From positions 1-51,556 of the forward strand of contig JBHHVZ010000008.1 in NCBI GenBank assembly GCA_046756245.1: a DNA stretch of 51,556 nucleotides, given 5' to 3'. This stretch comes from G021776435 sp046756245 (GTDB lineage: Bacteria; Pseudomonadota; Alphaproteobacteria; Caulobacterales; Parvularculaceae). Below are positions 39,966-48,593 of the stretch, one piece after another. Under the pieces are notes generated by a model. The model was not told where the DNA came from, searched no databases, and saw only the letters and a program-made list of their open reading frames with translations. Position 1 is the stretch's first letter. Each line of letters opens with the position of its first letter. The translations under genes were made by a program, and so were the position numbers.

Positions 39966-40712
39966 TCATTCAGTGACGATCGCGACCGTCTCTCCGCGAT
40001 TGAGAGCGCGGAAGCGGTATAGTTCTTCGCCTTTCAACAGCGTGTCGCCATCGGCGTCCATCGAATCGAAATCGAGTAAATACTCGCGAATGAAATCCGC
40101 CTGCGTCATGGTCTGGGAAGCGCCGGCCATGAAGGCGAATTTTTTCTTCGCCTGTTCAGCCGCCTGGTTGCGCGCGGCTTCGCGATCGAGTTCGGCCATG
40201 AATTCGCGGATGCGGCGTTCACGTGCAGTTTCTTCGTCCGTAGACGGCGCATTAAGACGGTCGGTTTCACTCCACTCGATGATGACGGCGGCGAATTCAT
40301 CCGCGTTGATAAGATCATCGCGATTGACGTCGGCCAACGCAAATAGAAGTTTGGCTTCTTCAAACGCTTCAGTGCGAGTTAACAGTTCAGCTTCGAACTG
40401 GGCTTTCAGCGCTTCCACGGGCGACTGGCCGGCCTCGCTCGCGCGTAACGGATCGTCGCGCGAATAGGTGATCGTACGCTTTTGCGTTTCGACCACTTCG
40501 CCATTGATGCGCCGCTCCAGCGTAAAGGTTTGTTTGAGTTGTTGCTGGGAGTTCAACGCGTCGGCGATTTCGTCCGGATTCGACTCCTCAGGCGCATCGG
40601 CGTCCTGAAACAGGGCGGCGTCCTGATTGTCGACTTCTTCCTGCGCGCCCGCGACGCCCGTGATGAGCGTTGCTGCGGCCGCAACGCCGACAAACCAGCT
40701 CTTACCCGACAT
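39966..40712 (-). CDS. Secreted EF-hand calcium-binding protein
   Basis: A 248-residue exported protein. It has a Sec signal peptide (MSGKSWFVGVAAAATLITGV, cleavage near AGA-Q24). Two canonical 12-residue EF-hand loops are present: Asp128-Glu139 (DVNRDDLINADE) and Asp219-Glu230 (DADGDTLLKGEE). The helical stretch between them is rich in Arg, Glu and Ala. An acidic Asn/Gln region follows the signal. It converges with the ATP12 gene, the repeat between them. Calcium sensing or buffering in the periplasm is a guess from the motif; no partner is evident. Confidence 0.8.
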   Translation of the reverse strand: MSGKSWFVGVAAAATLITGVAGAQEEVDNQDAALFQDADAPEESNPDEIADALNSQQQLKQTFTLERRINGEVVETQKRTITYSRDDPLRASEAGQSPVEALKAQFEAELLTRTEAFEEAKLLFALADVNRDDLINADEFAAVIIEWSETDRLNAPSTDEETARERRIREFMAELDREAARNQAAEQAKKKFAFMAGASQTMTQADFIREYLLDFDSMDADGDTLLKGEELYRFRALNRGETVAIVTE

Positions 40713-40960
40713 GAGGGCCGCCTCCTACGCCAAACGCCAACAGCAGACGTCTATCCTCCATGGATGAAGCCTGATCCGCCGCTCCGAAAATACGAATTAA
40801 AACATAGTTTTCTTAACCAAAATTACCAGAGCAATCTCGGATTACAGTAATTTCAGATGGAATAAATACACGGCTGGCGCCGGCGGTTGCGCGCCTCCAT
40901 TGCGGCTGCGGGATAATTGAGTTTGAACCCCGAGGCGCCTGTCTTTTTGATCGCGAATGT
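40713..40960. other. 248-base gap upstream of the EF-hand gene
   Basis: No gene is seen. The part at 40790-40870 is markedly AT-rich for this genome and probably holds the EF-hand gene promoter on the minus strand; I cannot pick a convincing -35/-10 pair. Confidence 0.5.
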
Positions 40961-41686
40961 TCAAAACGGCGCCTCTTCATCGACGGTCGGACCGAACACG
41001 TCCTCAAAGGCGGCGCGTAGCGCGACGTCCGCATCATCCAAAGTCGCCGGCAGGCCGAGATCCACAAGACTCGTCACGCCGAGGTCAGGCGCGTTGATCC
41101 CGCAAGGCGTAATGCCGGAGAAATGCTCGAGCGCCGGCTCTACGTTAAGCGCAATCCCGTGGAAGCTCACCCAGCGCCGCACGCGCACGCCGACGGCGGC
41201 GATCTTGTCTTCGCGAAACGCAGCCCCCGGCCGGGTACGGTCGACCCAGACCCCGATACGCCCTTCCCGGCGCTCGCCCTTTACGTTGAATCTGTCGAGC
41301 GTTCGAATGATCCACTCTTCCAGAGCGTAGACGAATGCGCGCACGTCTTTTCCGCGTGCTTCGAGATCGAGCATGACGTAAGCGACGCGCTGGCCGGGCC
41401 CGTGATAGGTGTACTGCCCGCCGCGCGCGCTCGGATAGACGGGAAACCTGTCCGGCATGAGGAGATCGTCCGGCTTGGCGCTCGTGCCCGCCGTGTAGAG
41501 GGGCGGGTGCTCGAGCAGCCACACAAGCTCGCCATCGCGGCGCGCGCGAATCGCCTCGACCCGGCGCTCCATTGCAGCAACTGCGTCCGGGTAGGGCGTC
41601 AGCCCGCCTGAAACCCGCCAGCCAGCGGGCGTATTGCGCCTGACCTTGGCGATTTCGGGCGTGTCTTTTAACGGCGCGCTAACCAA
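40961..41686 (-). CDS. lipB: Octanoyl-ACP:protein N-octanoyltransferase LipB
   Basis: Moves octanoate from ACP to lipoyl domains, the first step of endogenous lipoate synthesis. It has 241 residues. The motif RGGQYTYHGPGQ lies at about 88-99. The catalytic lysine is Lys161 in EDKIAAVGV and the acyl-thioester cysteine Cys195 in GITPCGI. GGLTPYPDAVAAME and LLEHPPLYTAGTSAK are also typical. It is transcribed away from the FliN-like gene, with 40 bases between starts. Confidence 0.93.
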   Translation of the reverse strand: MVSAPLKDTPEIAKVRRNTPAGWRVSGGLTPYPDAVAAMERRVEAIRARRDGELVWLLEHPPLYTAGTSAKPDDLLMPDRFPVYPSARGGQYTYHGPGQRVAYVMLDLEARGKDVRAFVYALEEWIIRTLDRFNVKGERREGRIGVWVDRTRPGAAFREDKIAAVGVRVRRWVSFHGIALNVEPALEHFSGITPCGINAPDLGVTSLVDLGLPATLDDADVALRAAFEDVFGPTVDEEAPF

Positions 41687-41726
41687 AGCCGGTCACTCTC
41701 TTAACAGGGTTGACTGCAGGTAAGGT

Positions 41727-41978
41727 ATGGCGCCGCTGGACAAAATCGAAGTGGAGCTGACAGTCCTGGTGGGCGAGGCGGAAATGCCGCTGCAGCGGTT
41801 ATTGCGGCTCAGCCGCGGCGCCGTCATCAAGCTTGGCGGCGACGAACGGCGGCCGCTGACTATCCTCGCCAACGGGCGGCCGATCGCCGAGGGACGCGTG
41901 AGCCTGCGCGGCGAAAAAGTGGCGGTGGAGATCACCGGCGACGACGGCGAGAACCGAAATGAGGCCGAAGCGGCCTGA
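41727..41978 (+). CDS. FliN/SpoA-domain flagellar motor switch protein
   Basis: An 83-residue protein consisting of one SpoA (FliN C-terminal) domain: LDKIEVELTVLVGEAEMPLQ, LLRLSRGAVIKLGG, LTILANGRPIAEGRVSL and EKVAVEITGD match the FliN/FliM core. Full FliN usually has an extra N-terminal region, so this is at the short end. No flagellar neighbours are in view; an isolated fliN occurs in some alphaproteobacteria. A type III secretion SpoA protein is the alternative. Confidence 0.78.
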   Translation: MAPLDKIEVELTVLVGEAEMPLQRLLRLSRGAVIKLGGDERRPLTILANGRPIAEGRVSLRGEKVAVEITGDDGENRNEAEAA

Positions 41979-42001
41979 GCCGATTCCTCTCCTTTACAGA
42001 C

Positions 42002-42030
42002 TTCACAGGAGGCGAGGCTTTTGCTATCTC
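42002..42030 (+). promoter_or_regulatory. Candidate promoter of tRNA-Leu
   Basis: TTCACA at 42002-42007, a 17-base spacer, then TATCTC at 42025-42030, 20 bases before the mature tRNA. Confidence 0.4.
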
Positions 42031-42050
42031 CCGCGCTCGCCCAGACGGAT

Positions 42051-42135
42051 GCGGTCGTGGCGGAACTGGTAGACGCGCAGCGTTGAGGTCGCTGTGGAGC
42101 AATCCGTGGAGGTTCGAGTCCTCTCGACCGCACCA
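42051..42135 (+). tRNA. tRNA-Leu (anticodon GAG)
   Basis: Class II tRNA of 85 bases including encoded CCA. Acceptor arms GCGGTCG/CGACCGC pair. The D loop contains TGGTAGAC. The anticodon stem CAGCG/CGCTG holds TTGAGGT (anticodon GAG). There is a long variable arm, and the T arm GGAGG/CCTCT holds TTCGAGT. It reads CUC/CUU leucine codons. Confidence 0.96.
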
Positions 42136-42576
42136 GCCTTCGCCCGTGAGCGAGACAGGCAGGCCGCAAGGGTCCATTTCGAGAGTCGAAAAACTTGAAG
42201 GCCCCGGATTTCCTGCGCTTCCGGGCGAAAGGGTCCATTTTGTCCATTTCGGAACGTTGCGGGAACATGAGGCCTCCATCGTTCCGTGCGCGCTGCTGCG
42301 CAGCGCAGACACGGTAATCATTCAAAATTTGCACGGGTCGCGCCCGTGTCGAGAGCAACCCCGTGTAAGCAGTGCGGCGCTGCACGCCGCGGCGCTTGCG
42401 GGCTGACGTTTCAATCTCGTCCTCGCAATCTTAAGCCCGCCGCCAGGGGGGCGGATAACTATCCCGCAAAAATTAATATTCGCCGCGAAAAACCCCCGTT
42501 TCATGCGGCCTTCGCCGCGCCCGCGCACAACCGGGAGGCGAAAGGGCGGATGCCCGCGCCCGCCCGCCCACGCCGG
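42136..42576. other. 440-base region after tRNA-Leu
   Basis: No supported gene. It contains a 12-base direct repeat AAGGGTCCATTT at 42168-42179 and 42229-42240, then a partial third copy GTCCATTTC, and a CCCCGG/CCGGGC hairpin between them. No integrase or duplicated tRNA end is visible, so I do not call an island. Confidence 0.5.
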
Positions 42577-43380
42577 TCAAAAGGCGAGGAAAACATGCAG
42601 CGTCCAGCCGTCCCCATAAGGACTCACCCCGAGCGCCGCATTGTCGCCTGCGACCGGTGCGAGAAAGGCTTCGGTTGCGAAGACGGCGAAGAAATTGCCC
42701 AGCGCCGCGCCCGCGAGCGCGTCGGCCGGATGGTGCTCGCCGGCTTCGATGCGGGCCCAGCCCGTCATCAGCGCCAAACCGGCGAGACCGACATCGCTCG
42801 CCGTTCGGGCGGAGCGGGAAAGTCCGTAATAGCCAAGCGTGTGATGCGTAAGCCGGGCGCTGACGGCGGCGAGACTCGTATGGCCCGACGGAAAGCTGTT
42901 GTCGTTCTGCCCGAGCGGCCGCGGCCTGTCGGAGACTTCCTTCAAGAGCCAGGTGCTTGCGCTGGTCGCCGCAATGGCGCCGGCGCCGACGGCGAAACCG
43001 CGCGCCTTGGCGTCGAACCAGTCGGCGTCGTCGCCGACCGGCGCGGCGAGACCGGTTCCGAGATAAAGCGCAACGCTCGCCCCGCGCAGCCAGTCGCTGG
43101 CGTCGGCCGCCGTTTCGCGCGAGCCGAATAGCGGCGTGTGGCGGTTCGCCCAGTCGGCGATCTCGTCGTCGGCGTCGCCGATCTGCAAGGCCGCCGCGCT
43201 CAAGGCCGGCGCCCAGGTCAAGGGATCGGTCGCCGCCTTCGCCGCCGCGTGGCGAATCCGGCTCCAGCCCGGCGACGCCGCCGCGTCTTGGCCCCAATAG
43301 GGACCGTTCTCGAGCGACGCGCACGCGCCGAGCGATGACAGCAAGAGGCACAAAACCGGAAAAAAAGGACGTACACCCAT
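42577..43380 (-). CDS. PAP2-family phosphatase lipoprotein
   Basis: A 267-residue membrane-associated phosphatase. It has a lipoprotein signal with lipobox LGAC (Cys20). The three PAP2 motifs are complete: KEVSDRPRP (Lys147, Arg154-Pro155), PSGH at 164-167 (catalytic His167), and Arg210-x5-His216-x3-Asp220 in ARIEAGEHHPAD. Several hydrophobic helices surround these. The family dephosphorylates lipid phosphates such as phosphatidate or undecaprenyl pyrophosphate; the substrate here is open. Confidence 0.87.
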   Translation of the reverse strand: MGVRPFFPVLCLLLSSLGACASLENGPYWGQDAAASPGWSRIRHAAAKAATDPLTWAPALSAAALQIGDADDEIADWANRHTPLFGSRETAADASDWLRGASVALYLGTGLAAPVGDDADWFDAKARGFAVGAGAIAATSASTWLLKEVSDRPRPLGQNDNSFPSGHTSLAAVSARLTHHTLGYYGLSRSARTASDVGLAGLALMTGWARIEAGEHHPADALAGAALGNFFAVFATEAFLAPVAGDNAALGVSPYGDGWTLHVFLAF

Positions 43381-43498
43381 ACTTCATCCATTCGCCCGCA
43401 CTATGGACGGCGTCGCCTATAATGCGCAAGCAGCGCAAGCAAGGCGGCGAGGGCGGGCGCGCTCGCGCGCCGGGCATGATTGCTGCATGGGGCGGTTC

Positions 43499-43834
43499 AT
43501 GTCGAAACGGGTTCTCATCCTCGCTGTTGCATCGTTAACGGGTCTGGCGGCGGCCGCTTCAGCCGCGACCGTGCGGGCAGCGTCGGATCCGTGCACGGCG
43601 CCGGCCGATGCGTCGGCCTATCGCTTGCCGGAAACGGTCGAAGCCGACGATCTCAATTACTGGCGCATCGTCGCTGAGGAGGCGACGCCGACGATCGAAA
43701 TCGACGTCGACGACCCGACAGAGACACGGCGCGTATTCGAGCGCTACGAAGTCGATCCGGAGACCGGCGCCGTTTTTGCGCTTCCACCGGCCGCGGACTG
43801 CGAAGAAACAACCGAAGAGGGGGCGCGGCGATAG
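43499..43834 (+). CDS. Small secreted protein of unknown function
   Basis: A 111-residue protein from the ATG in MSKRVLILAVASLTGLAAAA. The signal peptide is likely cleaved at ASA or VRA near residues 22-27. The mature part is acidic with two cysteines (DPCTAP and AADCEE) that could form a disulfide. No domain is recognised. An upstream in-frame start at 43403 would bury the signal and lacks a ribosome site. It precedes proS by 55 bases and may be co-transcribed. Confidence 0.6.
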   Translation: MSKRVLILAVASLTGLAAAASAATVRAASDPCTAPADASAYRLPETVEADDLNYWRIVAEEATPTIEIDVDDPTETRRVFERYEVDPETGAVFALPPAADCEETTEEGARR

Positions 43835-43889
43835 ACAACGCCGCCGGCTCTTTCTAGAACCCCCTCGAAGCAAAAGTCCGTGACCGCCC

Positions 43890-45236
43890 ATGCGCCTTTC
43901 CCGTTATTACCTGCCGCTTCTGAAGGAAACCCCCTCCGAGGCGCAGATCGTCTCGCATCAGCTGATGCTGAGGACAGGCATGGTGCGCCAGGAAGGCGCC
44001 GGCATTTACGCCTGGCTGCCCTTGGGCTTTCGGGTTCTCAAAAAGATCGAGCAGATCGTGCGCGAGGAACAGGACCGCGCCGGCGCAGTTGAAATGCTGA
44101 TGCCGACCATTCAGCAGGCGGAGCTGTGGCGTGAAAGCGGACGCTATGAAGCCTATGGCCGCGAGATGCTCCGGATCACCGATCGTCATGACCGCGAGAT
44201 GCTGTTCGGTCCGACCAATGAAGAAATGATCACCGAGATTTTCCGCGCCGGCGTGCGTTCCTACAAGGAACTGCCGAAACTTCTCTATCACATCCAGTGG
44301 AAATTCCGGGATGAAGTCAGGCCGCGTTTCGGCGTCATGCGCGGGCGCGAGTTCCTGATGAAAGACACCTATTCCTTCGACGTCGATATGGAAGGCGCGC
44401 GCCGAAGCTATAACAAAATGTTCGTCGCTTACTTGCGCACCTTCGCGCGAATGGGGTTGAAGTCGATTCCGATGCGTGCGGAATCGGGACCGATCGGCGG
44501 CGACATGAGTCATGAGTTCATCGTGCTCGCCGAAACCGGAGAAAGCGCCGTCTTCTGCGATCGGGGACTCGTCGACATGCCTGTTCCCGGCGCTGACACC
44601 GATTTTGACGGCGATCTGCAGCCGATTATCGATCAGCATACGGCGCTCTACGCCGCCACCGATGAAAAACACGATGCGGCCGAGTTCGAAAAACGCGTGA
44701 CGGCGGAAAGCCGCATTTCTGCGCGCGGCATCGAAGTCGGGCATATCTTTTATTTCGGAACCAAATATTCAAAAGCCATGAACGCCTTCGTGGCCGGGCC
44801 GAATGGCAAGGACGTTCCGGTCGAAATGGGCTCTTACGGCGTCGGCGTATCGCGGCTTGCGGGCGCGCTGATCGAAGCTTTTCACGACGATTTGGGATGC
44901 AAATGGCCGGTTCCGGTCGCGCCGTTCCATGCCGGCCTCGTCAATCTCAAACCGGGCGACACGTCCTGCGACGCCGCGTGTGAAAAGCTTTACGCGGCGC
45001 TCGAAGCGCAGGGCGTCGAAACGCTTTACGACGACACGGACGCCAGACCCGGCGAAAAATTCGCCCGCATGGATCTCATCGGTCTGCCGTTTCAGGTCAT
45101 TGTCGGACCGCGCGGTCTTGAAAAGAGCGTCGTCGAGGTAAAGTCCCGAGCCGACGGCGCGCGCGAAGAGCTTGCGCCGGACGCCGCGGCCGCCAAACTC
45201 TCCGACGCCGTGCGTGCGGCGCTCGCAGTCGTTTAA
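43890..45236 (+). CDS. proS: Prolyl-tRNA synthetase
   Basis: Charges tRNA-Pro. At 448 residues it is the short alphaproteobacterial type that lacks the editing insertion between motifs 2 and 3. Class II motifs are visible: motif 1 region EMLMPTIQQAELWRESGRY, motif 2 KFRDEVRPRFGVMRGREFLMKD, and motif 3 GSYGVGVSRLAGALIE. The anticodon-binding domain (about 345-440) follows. Its stop lies three bases from the stop of the convergent ligI gene. Confidence 0.96.
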   Translation: MRLSRYYLPLLKETPSEAQIVSHQLMLRTGMVRQEGAGIYAWLPLGFRVLKKIEQIVREEQDRAGAVEMLMPTIQQAELWRESGRYEAYGREMLRITDRHDREMLFGPTNEEMITEIFRAGVRSYKELPKLLYHIQWKFRDEVRPRFGVMRGREFLMKDTYSFDVDMEGARRSYNKMFVAYLRTFARMGLKSIPMRAESGPIGGDMSHEFIVLAETGESAVFCDRGLVDMPVPGADTDFDGDLQPIIDQHTALYAATDEKHDAAEFEKRVTAESRISARGIEVGHIFYFGTKYSKAMNAFVAGPNGKDVPVEMGSYGVGVSRLAGALIEAFHDDLGCKWPVPVAPFHAGLVNLKPGDTSCDAACEKLYAALEAQGVETLYDDTDARPGEKFARMDLIGLPFQVIVGPRGLEKSVVEVKSRADGAREELAPDAAAAKLSDAVRAALAVV

Positions 45237-45239
45237 ATT

Positions 45240-46109
45240 TTAGCTCCAGTAAAGCCGCATCGGATTCGAGACCAGCATGGCCGACTGCAGCGCCCTTTCC
45301 GGCGCAATCTTCGGAATGACGTCGACAAGCGCGCCGTCATCGGGAATGTGCGACTTCATATTGGGATGCGGCCAGTCGGTGCCCCATAAAACCCGGTTGG
45401 GAAAATTTCGCACCAGATAGCGCGCGAAGGGAACGACATCGGCATAGGGCGGGCCGTCGACGGTCAGCCGTTCGGGACAGCTCACCTTGGTCCAAAATTT
45501 CCGGTCGTCGGCGAAAAGGTCGCAAAAGCGGTCGAACTCAGGATCGTCGGGTCCTTTCGCCACATCCGGCCGGCCCATATGGTCGATCACCACAGTCGTC
45601 GGCAGCGATTTGAGGAACGGCGCCAGTTCTTCGAGATCAGCCGCTTCGAAATAGACGACCACGTGCCAGCCGAGCGGCTCAATCTTCTTTGCTATCTCCA
45701 GAAATTTTTCGCGCGGGGTTGAATCGACAAGGCGCTTCAAAAAGTTGAACCGCACGGCGCGCACGCCCGCCTCGTGCATGGCTTTCAACGCGTCCATGCC
45801 AATATCGGGATCGACGACGGCGACGCCGCGCGCCTTTCCATCTGCGGCGACGAGGGCGTCGAGAAGCGCGCTGTTGTCCTTGCCGTGGCAACTCGCCTGA
45901 ACAATCACATTGCGCTCGAATCCGAGAAAGTCGCGAAGCGCGAAGAGCTTTTCCTTCGGCGCGTCGCACGGCGTGTACTTACGCTCCGGCGCGAAAGGAA
46001 AATCCGCCGCCGGCCCGAACACATGGCAGTGCGCGTCGACGGCGCCCAGCGGCGGCGTGTAGTCGGGTTTGGACGGACTCGGATCGTAAGTAATTTGGGG
46101 ATCGGTCAT
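45240..46109 (-). CDS. ligI: 2-Pyrone-4,6-dicarboxylate hydrolase LigI
   Basis: Opens 2-pyrone-4,6-dicarboxylate to oxalomesaconate in the protocatechuate 4,5-cleavage path. The 289-residue amidohydrolase matches LigI of Sphingobium along its length: PSKPDYTPPLGAVDAHCHVF with His27 and His29, NVIVQASCHGKDN, RFNFLKRLVDSTPREKFLEIA, HMGRPDV, and LWGTDWPHPN with the catalytic-position Asp245. It ends MLVSNPMRLYWS. It is the last gene of the leftward galB-ligK-ligU-ligI operon, 24 bases after ligU. Confidence 0.93.
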   Translation of the reverse strand: MTDPQITYDPSPSKPDYTPPLGAVDAHCHVFGPAADFPFAPERKYTPCDAPKEKLFALRDFLGFERNVIVQASCHGKDNSALLDALVAADGKARGVAVVDPDIGMDALKAMHEAGVRAVRFNFLKRLVDSTPREKFLEIAKKIEPLGWHVVVYFEAADLEELAPFLKSLPTTVVIDHMGRPDVAKGPDDPEFDRFCDLFADDRKFWTKVSCPERLTVDGPPYADVVPFARYLVRNFPNRVLWGTDWPHPNMKSHIPDDGALVDVIPKIAPERALQSAMLVSNPMRLYWS

Positions 46110-46133
46110 GCGGCGCTCTGTTCTTGTTCTTGT

Positions 46134-47195
46134 TCAGTCAGCAAAAACGACGCCGTCGAAAAGTTTGCGCGCGGTTCGTACAAGACCTGCCGCGATGACG
46201 CCACCGTTCCCGTCGACTTCAAGCACAGTTTCCATCTGACCGGAAGGGTGTTCGATCAGCAGCGATTTTCGCAACCCTGCAGGAACGACTGCAAGTTGTG
46301 CAGCCGTCGAACCTTCGATGAGACACGCCGTTGCGACGCTCACTGCAGCCAGCACGCCGATTGACGCATGGCAGCGGTGCGGAATGAAACTGCGGGTTGC
46401 AAGCGCGCCGCCGAATGAGGGTGCCGCCGCCAATATCATTTTCGGTATGGATTTTTCAGCAACGTCGCCGAGGTTCATCTTCGGCCCGGCTTTCAGGCGA
46501 ATCGATTCGATTCGGGCTTTCAGCGCGTCGTCGGCGTCGAGCGCATCGCGGGTCTCATGACCGATGACGCCGAAATCGTCCGCGCGCAGAATGACAGCGG
46601 GCATGCCGTTGTCGATCAGCGTTGCTTCAGCGCCGTTGATGAGGTCAACCGCGTTTCCGGTCGGCAAGAGCGCGCCGCAGCTCGTTCCAGCCGTATCCTT
46701 GAACAGCAGCGGGATGGGCGCCGCGTGGCCGGGCGCGCCGTCGATTTCGGTTTCGCCCGCGTAAGTCACTTGCCCGTCTGGCGTACGGACAAGGGCGCGG
46801 GCGGTCTGGCCGGTGTTTTCCATGTAGATCGTCACCGGCGTTTCGCCGTCGCGGGCTTCCACGAGCCCGCGTTCAATGGCGAAGGGACCGACGCCGGCGA
46901 GAATATTGCCGCAGTTTTGCGCGTCAGTGACGACAGGCCGATCGACGAAAACCTGCAAAAACAGGTAATCCGCATCGACGCCCGGACGCGTTGATTTTTT
47001 TACGATAGCGGTCTTCGAAGTCAGCGGATCGGCTCCGCCCATGCCGTCGACCTGGCGCGGGTCGGGCGAGCCCATGATCCGTAGAAGGAATTTATCCCGC
47101 TCGCGTGGATCGGACGGCAAGTCTTCAGCCAGAAAATAACCGCCCTTCGACGTGCCGCCGCGCATCCACATGCAGCGAACGCCGCGATCAGACAT
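46134..47195 (-). CDS. ligU: 4-Oxalomesaconate tautomerase/isomerase (PrpF family)
   Basis: A PrpF-family isomerase placing the double bond of oxalomesaconate before hydration (GalD in Pseudomonas, LigU in Sphingobium). From the ATG of MSDRGVRCMWMRGGTSKGGY it has 353 residues; a longer open frame upstream is ligK out of frame. Hallmarks are RGGTSKGGYF, the DAQNCGN motif with Cys95, and IPHRCHASIGVLAAVSVATA. It overlaps ligK by eight bases. The order ligK-ligU-ligI matches the ligK-orf1-ligI cluster described in Sphingobium SYK-6. LigU versus GalD specificity cannot be read from sequence. Confidence 0.85.
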   Translation of the reverse strand: MSDRGVRCMWMRGGTSKGGYFLAEDLPSDPRERDKFLLRIMGSPDPRQVDGMGGADPLTSKTAIVKKSTRPGVDADYLFLQVFVDRPVVTDAQNCGNILAGVGPFAIERGLVEARDGETPVTIYMENTGQTARALVRTPDGQVTYAGETEIDGAPGHAAPIPLLFKDTAGTSCGALLPTGNAVDLINGAEATLIDNGMPAVILRADDFGVIGHETRDALDADDALKARIESIRLKAGPKMNLGDVAEKSIPKMILAAAPSFGGALATRSFIPHRCHASIGVLAAVSVATACLIEGSTAAQLAVVPAGLRKSLLIEHPSGQMETVLEVDGNGGVIAAGLVRTARKLFDGVVFAD

Positions 47196-47859
47196 ATTTG
47201 AGGCCTTTTTCGGCGAGGCGGCCGCGCATGTCATAGAGGTCGAGGCCGAGCTCGCCGGCGGCGAGGCGGGTGCGCTTTTCTTCTTCCTTCGCTCCGCGTT
47301 CGCGCGCCTTTTCAAGAACGCTTGCGGCTTCTTCGCGGCGCACCACGCAGACGCCGTCATCGTCGGCGACAATAACGTCGCCGGGATTGACCAACGCGCC
47401 GGCGCACACCACCGGGGCGTTGACGGATCCAAGCGTTTCTTTCACCGTCCCTTGCGCGCATACGGCTTTCGACCAGACTGGAAACTCCATCGCCGTCAGA
47501 TCGCGCACGTCACGCACGCCGGCGTCGATCACCAGCCCGACGCCGCCGCGCGCTTTCATCGAGGTCGCCAGCAGATCGCCAAAATAACCGGCGTCCGACG
47601 GCGACATGGTCGCCAGCACGAGAATGTCGCCTGCCTTCACCTGTTCGATGGCGACATGAACCATCCAGTTGTCGCCGGGCGGCGCGAGCACGGTGACGGC
47701 CGAGCCGCCGATGCGCGCGCCGGCGTAGATCGGCCGCATATAGGAAGCGAGAAGACCTTTACGTCCCTGCGCTTCGTGCACGGTGGCGACGCCGCAGGCG
47801 CCGAGACCGGCCACGGCCGCCGCGTCGGCCCGTTCGATATTGCGCACCACCACGCTCAT
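47188..47859 (-). CDS. ligK: 4-Carboxy-4-hydroxy-2-oxoadipate aldolase
   Basis: Class II HMG/CHA aldolase that yields pyruvate plus oxaloacetate. It has 223 residues from the ATG of MSVVVRNIERADAAAV. Motifs are GVATVHEAQGRKGLL, the metal/pyruvate site DAGVRD (Arg116, Asp117), and ATMSPSDAGYFGDLLATS, which gives the phosphate/anion loop area. It overlaps galB by four bases and ligU by eight. RraA proteins share the fold, but context and the extended C-terminus favour the aldolase. Confidence 0.9.
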   Translation of the reverse strand: MSVVVRNIERADAAAVAGLGACGVATVHEAQGRKGLLASYMRPIYAGARIGGSAVTVLAPPGDNWMVHVAIEQVKAGDILVLATMSPSDAGYFGDLLATSMKARGGVGLVIDAGVRDVRDLTAMEFPVWSKAVCAQGTVKETLGSVNAPVVCAGALVNPGDVIVADDDGVCVVRREEAASVLEKARERGAKEEEKRTRLAAGELGLDLYDMRGRLAEKGLKYV

Positions 47860-48593
47860 AAGAGTTCCTCGACTGTGCGCGGAAAGACCGACTGAAAGCC
47901 CTCCGCGTATTTGGCGTTCTTGCCGCCGGCCTGGCCGCCGGAATTGCGGCGGAAATGATTGGCGCGATTCTCGGCGACGTTTGTGTAGAACGTCCACAGA
48001 TGCTCCTGGCCCTGCATGCATTCGATGGCGGCGCGCTTTTTGTCCCACACGTCGGAAATGTCGAGAAAGACGTCGGGTTTCCAGCCCATCTGTTCGGTCT
48101 GGTGCGGCTCGAACAGATAAAGCTGCGGCGCGCCGAGCACTTTCTCGCCGGGCTTGTGGCCCCAGGCCTGGGCGATCATGCGGCACTCGATCGCCCATTT
48201 CGTGGTGTTCATATGGTCGGTGTTGTAGGGGTCCCACATCGAATGGCTCATCATCCAATTCGGCTGCACGGCGCGGATGACGTCGACAAGGCGGTATTTC
48301 GCCTCGCGGTCCATCTCGAGCGGGTAGTCGCCAAGGTCCATGCAGATAAGGTCATGAGCCCCGAGCGCTTCGGCGGCGGCTTCGGCTTCCTTGCGGCGCG
48401 CAATCTTGACGTCCTCAAGCGAGACGTCGCCGTGTTTCCATAGCTTGGCGGACTCGCCGCGCTCGCCGAAGGACAGGCACACGACCGTCACCTCATAGCC
48501 CCGTTCCGCGTGCAGTGCGATCGCGCCGCCGGCGCGCCATACGAAATCGGCGGCGTGGGCGCTAATTACGAGGGCGGTCTTTTGGTCGCTCAT
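47856..48593 (-). CDS. galB: 4-Oxalomesaconate hydratase GalB (PIG-L family)
   Basis: A zinc-dependent PIG-L/LmbE-fold protein of 245 residues. The metal motif is SAHAADFVWRAGG (His13, Asp16), followed by VTVVCLSFGERGES and a third-ligand region WDPYNTDHMNT. It resembles GalB of Pseudomonas putida, which hydrates oxalomesaconate. This is a different fold from LigJ used by Sphingobium. First gene of the leftward operon, divergent from the LysR gene. Confidence 0.85.
   Translation of the reverse strand: MSDQKTALVISAHAADFVWRAGGAIALHAERGYEVTVVCLSFGERGESAKLWKHGDVSLEDVKIARRKEAEAAAEALGAHDLICMDLGDYPLEMDREAKYRLVDVIRAVQPNWMMSHSMWDPYNTDHMNTTKWAIECRMIAQAWGHKPGEKVLGAPQLYLFEPHQTEQMGWKPDVFLDISDVWDKKRAAIECMQGQEHLWTFYTNVAENRANHFRRNSGGQAGGKNAKYAEGFQSVFPRTVEELL

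Noticed and set aside
42051..42576. Genomic island integrated at tRNA-Leu
   Set aside because: No integrase and no copy of the tRNA 3' end downstream within the window.
42286..43131. 281-codon plus-strand frame after tRNA-Leu
   Set aside because: Mostly antisense to the PAP2 gene, Arg/Ala/Pro-rich with no domain.
47188..48258. Long forms of ligK (from 48258) and ligU (from 47432)
   Set aside because: Their N-terminal extensions lie within the upstream gene in a different frame; family N-termini begin at 47859 and 47195.
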